From: Pseudomonas putida
GTDB taxonomy: Bacteria > Pseudomonadota > Gammaproteobacteria > Pseudomonadales > Pseudomonadaceae
Length of the DNA stretch: 64,000 bases
NCBI RefSeq assembly: GCF_028682175.1
Contig: NZ_JANHKS010000012.1
Coordinates: forward strand, 78,236 to 142,235
Reading direction: 5' to 3'
Of this stretch, positions 35,710 to 44,268 are shown in pieces; position 1 is the stretch's first letter, and each line of letters starts with the position of its first letter. The translations under genes and the position numbers were made by a program. The notes beneath the pieces are model-generated. The model was not told where the DNA came from, did no database searches, and saw only the letters and a list, made by a program, of their open reading frames with translations.

Positions 35710-36642
35710 ATGGGCATCAAAATGGGCTACGCCCTTGATCAGAACGGGGTTGAATGGGACGCGCAGACATACCAAAAGGGTCAGGGTGCTGAGCCCCTCA
35801 AGTGCCAGCACTGTGGCGTCAACGTCACCCATAACCCTCCTTATCCCAAAGAGATTTACGACAAACCCGTGTTGGTGAGCGGGTATTTTCGGCTGTACCC
35901 CAAACGTCCTCACTCTGAGGGCTGCCGGTTCGGCATCGACAGCGAAATCGTCGAGATCGCCAAAACGTCTGACGGACTCATCGAAAGCCTGCGCAACAAT
36001 CGTTACCGGATGCGCCTGGTCATGATCAAAGAGGCGTTGGAAGAGGCATCCAGATCCAAGAGCAACGGCGGCAACGATAACCGCGCAGGCACCGGAAAAA
36101 CCTACGCATCAAGTTCTGGCCGCCTGCCGGCCTACATCAACTCCGCGAAGCGAGCTCTGAAGCTGCGTGCGGCGTGTACTGACGATCAGGATCTGCAAGA
36201 GCATCTGGAGTTGGTGTTCGAAGGTAACGTGAACGTCGCCTGGAGCCAGTTCTACTTCGAGGCTGAGCGTCACATGGAAGCCTTCCATGCAGTCTCGCAA
36301 AACACGGTTCAGCATCCGATTGCGATTCAGGGTCGAGTCAAAGACGTCAGGTACGCCATCCAAGGTGTTGAATCCAAAAACGTCATCAACCTGCTTATGA
36401 ACAGATTCCGAGCCGATTCGGAAGACCCTGCTAATGGTATTGGTCTGGAGGTCAGCATCTGGGCCAGCGATCCGTCGTGGTTCAAGGGCATCGAGAGGGA
36501 TAACGAGATTCTCGTTCTCGGGATGTGGCGAGCGAACACCAAAGCTCCTACACCTGCCCCGCCGGGAGGACGTTACAAGACCTTCACCACCCGACGACTC
36601 ACTCTGACACTCGTTCTGAAAACCCAGGTCAGCAAGGTTTGA
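35710..36642 (+). CDS. Uncharacterised protein with N-terminal Cys/His cluster
   Basis: A 310-residue protein. Near residues 31-77 it has CQHCG, then a conserved-looking GYFRLYPKRPHSEGCRFG, i.e. C-x2-C and H-x3-C ligands that suggest a small zinc site like those of CoiA-type proteins. A helical, Arg/Lys-rich middle follows, and a beta-rich C-terminal third resembles a nucleic-acid-binding fold. ATG 35710 is preceded by AAGGA. No neighbour shares its strand and spacing, so it is likely a single-gene cargo unit. Function unknown. Confidence 0.65.
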   Translation: MGIKMGYALDQNGVEWDAQTYQKGQGAEPLKCQHCGVNVTHNPPYPKEIYDKPVLVSGYFRLYPKRPHSEGCRFGIDSEIVEIAKTSDGLIESLRNNRYRMRLVMIKEALEEASRSKSNGGNDNRAGTGKTYASSSGRLPAYINSAKRALKLRAACTDDQDLQEHLELVFEGNVNVAWSQFYFEAERHMEAFHAVSQNTVQHPIAIQGRVKDVRYAIQGVESKNVINLLMNRFRADSEDPANGIGLEVSIWASDPSWFKGIERDNEILVLGMWRANTKAPTPAPPGGRYKTFTTRRLTLTLVLKTQVSKV

Positions 36643-36667
36643 TGAGCACATGTGAGGAGGCGGCGGA

Positions 36668-36876
36668 TTTGGCACCGCCAAGCGGTCTATTTGGCACCGC
36701 CAGAGAATCCGGGCGTTAGAGCGGAATTTCGGTGCCAAACAGGCCGCATATCCGGGCGAAATGCTGGCTAAACTGAGAAAAATGCCTGAGCGCGGCATTT
36801 GGCACTAAAGCAAACATAACTTACTGATCTAAAACAGTTTTTAGCGCAGCATGAGGATTTTCTTTTAGTGCCAAAT
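36668..36876. repeat. Cluster of five TTTGGCAC repeats
   Basis: TTTGGCAC occurs at 36668, 36690 and 36798, and its complement GTGCCAAA at 36732 and 36868. The first two lie in a 22-base tandem unit (ATTTGGCACCGCCA). The last two extend to a 13-base inverted pair (ATTTGGCACTAAA at 36797-36809 with TTTAGTGCCAAAT at 36864-36876). The region lies between convergent genes, so it is not an ordinary promoter. Function unknown. Confidence 0.7.
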
Positions 36877-36902
36877 CCACCGTCGACTTACACGCGCCGG
36901 GC

Positions 36903-37364
36903 TCACTCAGTGCCCATGGCCAAGGCCTTGGCGAATAGACTCATCAGATCCGACGGGTAAACATCCTCGTCGCATTCGGCCAGCTCAGCCTGCGACCACC
37001 ACCTCACTTCGCCGATTGCGCTGCGCTCTTGCCCACTCCATGAGTCAGAGGAACATTGCTCGATGTCTACCCGCGCCACGTAGTAGTTTTCAATCGCGAG
37101 CACATCCTCCCCGTCAGGCGTTTTCCACGGGAATTCCCGGCGCGCAATGCATGGCCCAACGGACTGAACATCCACCCCGGTCTCTTCCATAAGCTCTCGC
37201 ACCGCAGCCGCTTCGAAAGACTCATCCACCCTGAGCTGCCCACCGGGTGTGGCCCAGTAAGTCATCCCCGCCAAGGCACCGGCCTTGTACTGAATCTTGA
37301 ATAGCAGCAGTCGATCAGTGGGGCCGATCAACAGAATGCGAGAGGCCAAGCGACGTCGCGGCAT
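36903..37364 (-). CDS. Nudix hydrolase of the PurZ-like operon
   Basis: A 153-residue Nudix protein. The box is GGQLRVDESFEAAAVRELME followed by ETGV, which fits GX5EX7REUXEEXGU completely. ATG 37364 has GGAGAAG as ribosome site. It is the last gene of a four-gene minus-strand operon, 20 bases after the DUF7002 gene. Nudix enzymes hydrolyse NTPs, dNTPs, ADP-ribose or dinucleotides. Context with nucleotide kinases and a PurZ-like synthetase suggests a nucleotide substrate; the exact one cannot be told. Confidence 0.85.
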   Translation of the reverse strand: MPRRRLASRILLIGPTDRLLLFKIQYKAGALAGMTYWATPGGQLRVDESFEAAAVRELMEETGVDVQSVGPCIARREFPWKTPDGEDVLAIENYYVARVDIEQCSSDSWSGQERSAIGEVRWWSQAELAECDEDVYPSDLMSLFAKALAMGTE

Positions 37365-37384
37365 AACTTCTCCACAGATGGGCG

Positions 37385-38035
37385 CTAAGCAATGACGCCC
37401 AAGACCTCACTACCGCGCATCCGCCGAACCTCGATGACGAAGTTCGCGATATCGGGGACGGCGTAATCGACCACCAGCTCGACGACCTTTTTCACAGGTT
37501 TGCCCGTGCGTGTTACCGGATAGTCTGGAATTCTACGGAAGATCTCAGTGCCGCGACGATGAGGCATTGGCCAAGTGTTGCCTGAGTTCATGTGGCACAG
37601 CCAAATAGCGTGGGCATATGCCGGAATGAAGGTCGACGAGTCGAGCGTCAAGACATCATGTTCGAGACGACGATAATCGCGAGCGCCGAGCAGACCATGA
37701 AGACGCCTCTCCTCAGCCCAGAAAAACACTTTGCTGTTGATCAACTCATACCACTGGCGTGGTGTTGTCCCATCCGAGAGAGCCCTGATCAAGCGCCCCT
37801 CAGGCATGGGCTTCTGGTCACGGAGCACGATGTGGGACGGGTCTCCAGCCCTTACATCCATCTTCACCCCACGATGTTCGCTCTCGTATCGAGCACGGTC
37901 GCCACCTGCTACTGCGAGGTGATCCAGGACGGCTGTGGCACTCATCAATCCTCGCGTTCTAATGCTGTCCCAGGCACCGCATTCGGCCATGTGGTAAACC
38001 CGAGGGTAAAGCTCGATCAGCCTGTTCAGATCCAT
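37385..38035 (-). CDS. DUF7002 family protein
   Basis: A 216-residue protein beginning YPRVYHMAECGAWDSIRTRG, with MPEGRLIRAL, INSKVFFWAEERRL and MPHRRGTEIFRRIPDYP motifs that I recognise as DUF7002. The start has an excellent AGGAGG ribosome site. The N-terminal H..A..G.W.SI...GL pattern recalls the opening of DarT/ART-like ADP-ribosyltransferases, but that is only a resemblance. It follows the PurZ-like gene by three bases. It may modify a nucleotide or a macromolecule, or sense a product of the operon. Confidence 0.7.
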   Translation of the reverse strand: MDLNRLIELYPRVYHMAECGAWDSIRTRGLMSATAVLDHLAVAGGDRARYESEHRGVKMDVRAGDPSHIVLRDQKPMPEGRLIRALSDGTTPRQWYELINSKVFFWAEERRLHGLLGARDYRRLEHDVLTLDSSTFIPAYAHAIWLCHMNSGNTWPMPHRRGTEIFRRIPDYPVTRTGKPVKKVVELVVDYAVPDIANFVIEVRRMRGSEVLGVIA

Positions 38036-38038
38036 CTG

Positions 38039-39718
38039 TTACCTCCTATCCGAACGTGCAGTCCAGTTTCGACGATCAATCAACGATCGCAAATCGCTAG
38101 GGTCTGGGTCTCGGGTAAACCGCGTGTTGATCAACGAGACAGGGGCTTGGGAAACGCGCTCAAGCTCCTCAACAAATTTGATGGTGTCAGAATCGAGTTG
38201 CTCGAATCGGCGCGCGTTGCGGTTTGAAGCCTTGAGGTAATCCGCAAAGGTCAGGACGATGTCAGTCGGTGCATTGAGAGCGCACGCTTTTCGAAATTGA
38301 TCCCACTCGAACCAGCCGACCTTGCGTTTGCGATGCGTCGTAGAGGTCAACTCAGCGGCATTTAACGCATCAGCTTCAAGGTCAGCGAACTGGGCAATTG
38401 CATCAAAAGTCGTAGGGTGCTTGAGCAGTCCAGAGGTGTGGCCTTCGTTTCCGTCCGGGTCGCCAACGCGGATCGGCATTGGTCGCACAACCATCAGGAT
38501 TTTGCGGATCCGGCTGGGCGATATTCCGGCCTCGGCAAGGCATCCCGCAACGTTTGTATCTCGCGAGGTCACATGCGGATAATCTCCGTGAAAAATGCTC
38601 AACCCACTGCCTTGGGTACCCTCCAGCAGGATGGATTGGCCACTGCGGTAAGCCTCCTCCAAACGATCTGATGTCGAGCCGCGATAACTGCCGGGAGTGC
38701 CCACATACGGTCGCAGCTCATCAACGTCCTTGGCCAACCTGATATCTTGACCCCTGCTCAGAATTCGCCGCGCAGCGGCAACTCCACTACCGCTTCCGGT
38801 CGATGCGATAGTTGAGACAAGGTGTCCCTCCCTCTCCGTTCCAATGTCCTCTTCTTCAATGATGGTTGCTTGGGGATCAATGAATAAGCGATCAGGGCCG
38901 ATATTGCACTCCTCTATCTCCCTCAAAAGCCCAGGCAAATGAATGGTCATGCCCGGGCCTAGAAGTAGTCGCGCTGTCACGTCACGCGACCCTGAAGGCA
39001 GATGATGGTACGTAAACGTGCCGACGGCGCTCGCCACGGTATGCCCAGCGTTGGGGCCACCTACGCGCACCATCACGTCGTATTCACGCGCGAGGTACGC
39101 AACGATGTTGCCTTTTCCCTCGCTTCCGTACTGCCCACCAATGAGTACGTCGACACACCTGATCTCGGGTGGCGTGTACAGATGCAAACGGGCAGCGACA
39201 CGAACAAGCGTGTCACTCGAATCGGAGCGCTCGGTATAAATGCGCACGTCGGCATCATCCTTGAGCGCCTGGATTTCGGCCTCATCCCTGAGCTGATTTA
39301 CCTGATCATAGGGCAAGGGATCCGACTGACCTTCAACTCGTTTCGCGTAGCGCGTTTGAAGCGTGGGGTCACTGGCGTACAGGTGGACGTGCACAAGATC
39401 GGCCCCGAAAGCCTGTCGAAACTGCAATACCTGCGCGAGCGTATCCAGATGATCAACGACTAATGGTCGGCCAGCCTCCTCTCTCCCGCACATGGCCTGG
39501 GTTTCCAGAAGCATCCACTGATCCACATCGACATCGCCAAATTCGCGTCGTCGATCAATCATTTGTGGCTGATCCATCCGCAGACGCCACTCGGGATCAT
39601 CAGTGAGCCGCCGATTGCTGACCACTGCGAAGCCAAATTCCTTTTCCAGCAGACCTGCCAACTCACTCTTACCACTGCAGGTCTTGCCGCTGATCACCAC
39701 GATTTGCCGAGTTTCCAT
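38039..39718 (-). CDS. Kinase/PurZ-like adenylosuccinate synthetase fusion
   Basis: A 559-residue two-domain protein. Residues 1-180 are a P-loop NMP-kinase-like domain (Walker A GKTCSGKSE). Residues 188-559 are an adenylosuccinate synthetase domain: GGQYGSEGKG, GGPNAGHT, EGTQGSGLSIFHGDYPHVTS and TSTTHRKRKVGWFEWDQF. In PurA the catalytic Asp lies in GDEGKG; here it is Ser199, as in phage PurZ, which uses dGMP to make the 2-aminoadenine precursor. The catalytic His (His226) is kept. It is therefore unlikely to be a normal PurA. It sits in a tight operon with another kinase, DUF7002 and Nudix genes. Confidence 0.82.
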   Translation of the reverse strand: METRQIVVISGKTCSGKSELAGLLEKEFGFAVVSNRRLTDDPEWRLRMDQPQMIDRRREFGDVDVDQWMLLETQAMCGREEAGRPLVVDHLDTLAQVLQFRQAFGADLVHVHLYASDPTLQTRYAKRVEGQSDPLPYDQVNQLRDEAEIQALKDDADVRIYTERSDSSDTLVRVAARLHLYTPPEIRCVDVLIGGQYGSEGKGNIVAYLAREYDVMVRVGGPNAGHTVASAVGTFTYHHLPSGSRDVTARLLLGPGMTIHLPGLLREIEECNIGPDRLFIDPQATIIEEEDIGTEREGHLVSTIASTGSGSGVAAARRILSRGQDIRLAKDVDELRPYVGTPGSYRGSTSDRLEEAYRSGQSILLEGTQGSGLSIFHGDYPHVTSRDTNVAGCLAEAGISPSRIRKILMVVRPMPIRVGDPDGNEGHTSGLLKHPTTFDAIAQFADLEADALNAAELTSTTHRKRKVGWFEWDQFRKACALNAPTDIVLTFADYLKASNRNARRFEQLDSDTIKFVEELERVSQAPVSLINTRFTRDPDPSDLRSLIDRRNWTARSDRR

Positions 39719-39721
39719 GCG

Positions 39722-40261
39722 CTACTTCTCCCAGATATCCATGATCTGATCTGCAATTTCCAACGGGGTGTATTCTTCAGTGTCCAGAGTTTTGTCGGCA
39801 AAACCTGCCAGCGAGCGGGCGCTTTGCTCATTAGGATGCGCCACGCTGGCGATGTACTCGTTGAGATCAGTCGCGCCGCGCGCAGCGTATCTCTGCTGCA
39901 GGACAGTCTCGGGCGCGGTGATGTGTACGTGCCTTACTGCGTCGCCAAAACGGAGTCTGAACAACTCAACTTGCCTGGGCTTGCGCACGGCATCCAGCAA
40001 CCAGTTTTCAACGGCTGGCTGATCCTGGATAGCCGGGTTTGCCACCGACTCGATAAGCCAGGAGAAGTCGGTTGATTCGTCAAGAGAATCGCCGAGCTCT
40101 TGGAGGCGATGACGATCAAGTGGCTCGTTTCGAGCAGCCAGTTGGGCACGCAGAAATGAGCCACTGCTGATCGGGACAAAACCATGGATTTTTTGGAGGG
40201 AGGCGGATACTGAAGTCTTGCCACTGGCCATTGGGCCACTTAAAAGAAGTAGTCGCTTCAC
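39722..40261 (-). CDS. P-loop nucleotide kinase of the PurZ-like operon
   Basis: A 179-residue kinase of the adenylate/dephospho-CoA kinase type. Walker A is LLLLSGPMASGKTSVS. The NWLLDAVRKPRQVELFRLRFG and VHITAPETVLQQRYAARG segments fit the lid/substrate region of NMP kinases. GTG 40261 with AGGGAT upstream is the likely start; a TTG ten codons earlier is possible. First gene of the operon, three bases before the fusion gene. It resembles the N-terminal kinase domain of that fusion, so the operon has two related kinases. Confidence 0.78.
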   Translation of the reverse strand: MKRLLLLSGPMASGKTSVSASLQKIHGFVPISSGSFLRAQLAARNEPLDRHRLQELGDSLDESTDFSWLIESVANPAIQDQPAVENWLLDAVRKPRQVELFRLRFGDAVRHVHITAPETVLQQRYAARGATDLNEYIASVAHPNEQSARSLAGFADKTLDTEEYTPLEIADQIMDIWEK

Positions 40262-40291
40262 GTTTAGACGATCCCTGTCTGGCGAAATCAA

Positions 40292-40577
40292 TATAGTGAT
40301 AAAGAGTAGCCCAATCGCCGGGTTGGGCAGATATTTCTAATCCGCAGCACAGCAAGGTAGGCAACCAACTGGCTAACATCCGCAGTACTATGCGGCTGCC
40401 GCCAATGATGGACGCGCGCTCTGCCTAATCAGGCCATGACCATGGCTTCAGGGAGTGGCAATGGCGCATGCGTAGTACGTATAGGCGCCTCGGAAAGTGA
40501 CCCGCACTTCATCACAATCACTGGCCCTATTGCTCCACGTCATTGGCACCCATTTACCCTGATGCAAGGAGGCAAAC
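40292..40577. promoter_or_regulatory. Divergent intergenic region
   Basis: The 286-base gap between the PurZ-like operon (minus) and the Mrr-like nuclease gene (plus) must contain both promoters. AAGGAGG at 40567 is the ribosome site of the nuclease. No clear -35/-10 pair stands out. Confidence 0.4.
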
Positions 40578-41753
40578 TTGATAAACCATGTCCATGCCGA
40601 TTACGCCCCGCCTCGATCGTGGGAGCAGTTCGAAGAGCTCTGTGCGGACGTCTTTCAGTCTGCCTGGCAGGATCCCGCACTGGTCAGGCACGGACGGGCA
40701 GGCCAAAGCCAGAATGGGGTCGACATCGTTGGCCGCAACGGCGCTGTGTACCCCATCGGTATTCAATGTAAGAAACGCTCAATTTGGCCTGCGAGCAAGC
40801 TCAAGCCTCGTGAGATTGATGATGAAATTGCAGAGGCAATGAAGTTCAAGCCTGCCCTGAAAGCCTTCTACATTCTGACGACTGCGCCGGATGATGTAGC
40901 AACGCTCGAACATGTACGCAAGCTCAATGAGCAACATCAGAAACAGGGCAAGTTTGAGGTCGTGGTACTTGGTTGGGCAGAGATCGTTCGTCGCGCAACG
41001 CGGGATCCTCAAGTAGCCAACAAGCATTTCGGCCCTGCTGGCGGCGGGGCACCTCGCTCTCCACTCCTTGCCACCTGGATGATGTCGAACGGAAAACTGG
41101 AGCTCAGCGGAGGTGACCTTGAGCTCAGCGTCGCTGAGCTCGTCCAGGATCTCTACGACTGGCCAGACGGTCACATCGTGATTCGCCAGCGAGAAAGTGA
41201 TGCCCTACTCGAAACGCTCAGGCACTTCGAGGGAAGAGACTTGACCACAGAGCAAAGAAAGGAGCGAGTTGCCCTTCGCACGCAGTTGCAGAAGCTGAAG
41301 GCTGCAGAGGCGCTCGCGGTGCAGGGAGTCATGCTAATGCTCACCGACCCTGTCGTGTCCGAATTGATATTAAAGGTGTGGGAGAATGACGCGCCTTTGG
41401 CCATCCAAGGTTTTCTGAATGGACATTTGGGGCTGGGAGCGCAGGAAAATAGCTTTGGCAAAACATACTTGCGGCTGACGTTACCCGATGGAGATCATCA
41501 TTCGTGCTCGACCGTCATCAGCGAGGAACATGTGGCATCGATATTGGCTATCAAACAGAAGCGCATAGAAATGTTCGGAAACGCGCTAACCGACACTGTC
41601 GCTGACCTGCCAATGGAAGTGCGCGCTCAAGTGGCTATCCCCCGCATCATCCGCAAGATATTCGAATATCGAAGCCAAGAACGTCTCAGTTCTGAAGAAA
41701 TAGCGAAGAAGAAAGCCTTGAACATCGACAAGTGGAAAATTGGTATCGCTTAG
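40578..41753 (+). CDS. Mrr/restriction-endonuclease-like nuclease
   Basis: A 391-residue protein. Its N-terminal 90 residues form a PD-(D/E)xK-type domain: SWEQFEELCADVFQSAW, then GQSQNGVDIVGRNGAVYPIG and IQCKKRS, i.e. D...QxK. A second domain of about 250 residues is unassigned. Translation starts at TTG 40578, with AAGGAGG five bases upstream; ATG codons nearby are out of frame. It stands alone, probably a single-gene restriction or abortive-infection nuclease. Substrate unknown. Confidence 0.75.
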   Translation: MINHVHADYAPPRSWEQFEELCADVFQSAWQDPALVRHGRAGQSQNGVDIVGRNGAVYPIGIQCKKRSIWPASKLKPREIDDEIAEAMKFKPALKAFYILTTAPDDVATLEHVRKLNEQHQKQGKFEVVVLGWAEIVRRATRDPQVANKHFGPAGGGAPRSPLLATWMMSNGKLELSGGDLELSVAELVQDLYDWPDGHIVIRQRESDALLETLRHFEGRDLTTEQRKERVALRTQLQKLKAAEALAVQGVMLMLTDPVVSELILKVWENDAPLAIQGFLNGHLGLGAQENSFGKTYLRLTLPDGDHHSCSTVISEEHVASILAIKQKRIEMFGNALTDTVADLPMEVRAQVAIPRIIRKIFEYRSQERLSSEEIAKKKALNIDKWKIGIA

Positions 41754-41901
41754 GTCGCTGAAAGCACGGGCTGCCGTGACAGATGTTGTATGCCGGTGAT
41801 GCGCAGGCGGCCCTAAAGTGCGACGCCAGGAAGATGATATTTTAGGTTGCAGAAGGCTGAGCCAAAACCCACGGCAATGTTCGCCATCTGAGCTTCACCT
41901 G

Positions 41902-42855
41902 TTATTTCAGCTCACTCACGCTCGTACCTGAGGCCTTCTGCATGGCGCAGGCGAAGTTGTGCATCGAATGGTTTTCAACAATGTTGATACCACCCAGCAG
42001 GCTGTAGCGAACGCCTCGGATGGTGGGATCGACTGCCGATGGCTCAACGAACAGGCTGGTGAACGATCGCAATAGCGCGAGAATCTCACCTCGCTCGTAG
42101 ATCCTGTCGATGGACAGCCCCACACGATTCACATCACGGGTTGCAGTATCCACGCTAAAAAAACCCGTGACCGGGGATGGATCAAATGCATAGACCTGAG
42201 TCACCTTCAAGTGCCCGGGAGAAACAGGCAGCGCGTAGGCAAACTGCTGAGCGAGACCACCGCCTAGAGAGTGGCCTGTCGAAATGAGCTTTGCGTCTTT
42301 CAACCACTGGCCCTGCTCGGTTTGAGACCTCTTGGCAAACTCATCAACAAACGCAGGGCCGAAACTTTTGACCAAGAGGGTGTACTCATCGTCGACCTTG
42401 AACGTGATCCAACGAAAATTGGACATCCAATCCTTACCGCTTTTGGCCTCAGTTCCGCCGAATGCCACCACGACCTGCTTGAGCTCACGGCTCTCCCACA
42501 CTTCTGCACGCAGGTGGGATTCACGCATCACGTTGTCCAGATGACCATTGGCGATTGGAAAATCAGTCCAGCGCTTCCACCCATGGCTCGCCACGACTTT
42601 TTCCGCACTGGTTGCAGTACAGATGTCCTTGGACTCTCCATCGACAGCCCGCGCGTAGGCGACGTCGGACAACCATGCATACTGCCAATGGGTCTTCGCT
42701 TCGGCCTGGTTGGGAACAGGTTTGCCTAACAGTCGATGGCCCGGCTCCCGGACTACGACCTCATCAGGTGTCTGGTTGAACGCGGCACAGCCGCTCAGGA
42801 ATACCGGTATCAGCAAAAACCGGCCAAGCACTACGAGGCGGTGAATCCCCATCAT
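41902..42855 (-). CDS. Class 3 lipase lipoprotein
   Basis: A 317-residue alpha/beta hydrolase. The signal peptide ends in a lipobox, IPVFLSGC, so the product should be lipid-anchored. The oxyanion region is VVVAFGGTEA and the nucleophile elbow ISTGHSLGGGLAQQFAY. A likely acid lies in AFDPSP and a likely His in IVENHSMHNF. Start is ATG 42855 (a GTG precedes it). It stands alone in the island. It could act on phospholipids at the envelope. An immunity or antibacterial role is possible given cargo of this kind, but is unproven. Confidence 0.8.
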   Translation of the reverse strand: MMGIHRLVVLGRFLLIPVFLSGCAAFNQTPDEVVVREPGHRLLGKPVPNQAEAKTHWQYAWLSDVAYARAVDGESKDICTATSAEKVVASHGWKRWTDFPIANGHLDNVMRESHLRAEVWESRELKQVVVAFGGTEAKSGKDWMSNFRWITFKVDDEYTLLVKSFGPAFVDEFAKRSQTEQGQWLKDAKLISTGHSLGGGLAQQFAYALPVSPGHLKVTQVYAFDPSPVTGFFSVDTATRDVNRVGLSIDRIYERGEILALLRSFTSLFVEPSAVDPTIRGVRYSLLGGINIVENHSMHNFACAMQKASGTSVSELK

Positions 42856-42858
42856 CAC

Positions 42859-43160
42859 TATCCCTATCGATGGTCAGAAGAAATCGAGCACGTCCCTGCT
42901 CTAGATGCAGATTGCTACAGATTATGGGCAATCAGATGTCAACCTTGGTAATTGAAGTTTTGTTGAGAGCGGACGCCTAACGCCCGCTTTTTGACGCCAT
43001 CTTCGTCAAGCACGAGCAGATCGGTCAACCACCTGTGCTCCACCGTAAAGCAACTCTGCTACTAAATGATTTTTCAAAATGCCGTCCGACACATGCCATG
43101 GGAGCGGGCCATGCACTTGCGCGCCACCGACCCGAAAATTTGAAGAATGAAGCAGGGAGA
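42859..43160. other. Intergenic region
   Basis: About 300 bases between the lipase start and the DUF6957 stop. No gene or clear regulatory element is visible. Confidence 0.5.
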
Positions 43161-43559
43161 TCACCTACCGATTGAAAGCACCGCCTGCCCTGTCCCACGA
43201 ACCCGAGTACCGGGCCCCATGAGCACGTATAACGTGTTGACGCTCTCGAACAGAAACCCATCTGTGAATGACTTCATGAACGTTGTTCGAACCCAGTCGC
43301 CGCGATCACGCTTATGCTGGCTGTGAAACAGCACGTTGCTCGCGTAGACGATCTGAGGAGAGAGACCGTCCTGGGCCAGGGAACGTCGCAAGTCATCGTT
43401 CACTTGGACGTCGATAATTCTCCATTCACTGACTATGCAGAAAGGCTTTCGCCTTCCTTCCACGGCTGCCGCAGCCTCCTCCGTGGATCCGGAGAAGCCA
43501 TCAAGTGGCGTTCCAGCGCAAGTGAGCAGATCGATTACTGTGTTTGTCGCATCGCTCAT
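43161..43559 (-). CDS. DUF6957 family protein, copy 1
   Basis: A 132-residue protein of a family common in Pseudomonas. It has KPFCIVSEWRIIDVQVNDD, IVYASNVLFHSQHKRDRGDW, VRTTFMKSFTDGFLFES and NTLYVLMGPGTRV. A second member is at 50473-50862. Its ATG overlaps the stop of the upstream 89-residue gene (ATGA). Function of the family is unknown; small size and linkage to XRE regulators suggest island-specific regulation or a toxin/immunity-like role, which is speculation. Confidence 0.72.
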   Translation of the reverse strand: MSDATNTVIDLLTCAGTPLDGFSGSTEEAAAAVEGRRKPFCIVSEWRIIDVQVNDDLRRSLAQDGLSPQIVYASNVLFHSQHKRDRGDWVRTTFMKSFTDGFLFESVNTLYVLMGPGTRVRGTGQAVLSIGR

Positions 43560-43825
43560 GGTTTACCTCGTTGAGCCAAGACATCGCGCAACCTCAAGAG
43601 GGCCTCATCAAGTGTCAGGCCACCCCTTTTCGGAATCAGCAGCTCAGCAGCTACCTGCATCGATAGACGGTTTATCCCGAGGTCGTTCAGCGTCTGCCAG
43701 GTATGACTCAGGGCCGGAGGAAAAGGCGCGCGTCTCACCAACGCGGCGGCCTCTCGTCGCGCCTGGAGATAGCCAGGCTGATCGATCACCTCACTAGCAT
43801 CGATCGAGACTCGACCGTCACACAT
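43556..43825 (-). CDS. Uncharacterised small helical protein
   Basis: An 89-residue protein, mostly helical (GYLQARREAAALVRRAPFPP; LTLDEALLRLRDVLAQRG). It is coupled to the DUF6957 gene by a four-base overlap. No domain recognised. Confidence 0.6.
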   Translation of the reverse strand: MCDGRVSIDASEVIDQPGYLQARREAAALVRRAPFPPALSHTWQTLNDLGINRLSMQVAAELLIPKRGGLTLDEALLRLRDVLAQRGKP

Positions 43826-43931
43826 TTCAGTGTCTTCAGGCGTTTCAGTGAATCGGTGTTTGCCTGCTCCTCAGGGCTGCAGCGCTTGAGTTTGAACACC
43901 CAACGCAGCAGCCTCCTGACCAACCTCGTCT

Positions 43932-44219
43932 TCAATGAAGCACCCGTTCCAAGGGCATTTCACCGTTCTCATGCTGCCAGTGGACAATCACGTAAGTGCT
44001 GCCTGACAGCGTCTGGCACAGCAGATACCCCTCGGACAGAAACACCTTTTGAATCGCAGAAGTCCGAATGTGCGCACCCTGCTGGAAGCGGCGCCTTGCG
44101 TCGTTGAAGACAAATCCTGTCAGGAAGGGAGGTTTGAATTCGGTGCAACACAAGTACCCCGTGATGGGGCACCCAAAATCGACTCGTTGAGCCACTAATA
44201 CGCTGGATGGAACCCCCAC
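43932..44219 (-). CDS. Small protein of the XRE/DUF6957 cluster, family member 1
   Basis: About 95 residues; the start (GTG 44219) is uncertain. It shares the pattern ITGYL...FLTGFVFND...AHIRTSAI...EGYLLCQTLSGSTYVIVHW with the proteins at 44269-44667 and 50998-51327. The three are therefore diverged copies of one beta-rich family. Role unknown. Confidence 0.55.
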   Translation of the reverse strand: MGVPSSVLVAQRVDFGCPITGYLCCTEFKPPFLTGFVFNDARRRFQQGAHIRTSAIQKVFLSEGYLLCQTLSGSTYVIVHWQHENGEMPLERVLH

Positions 44220-44268
44220 TGCCTGAATCCCTCATTTTCAAAATGCTGAAACTAGGCCAGCTGGCCTC

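Noticed and set aside
38039..39718. Housekeeping adenylosuccinate synthetase (purA)
   Set aside because: The catalytic Asp is Ser, an NMP-kinase domain is fused in front, and it lies in an island operon. Normal Pseudomonas PurA is a stand-alone protein of about 430 residues.
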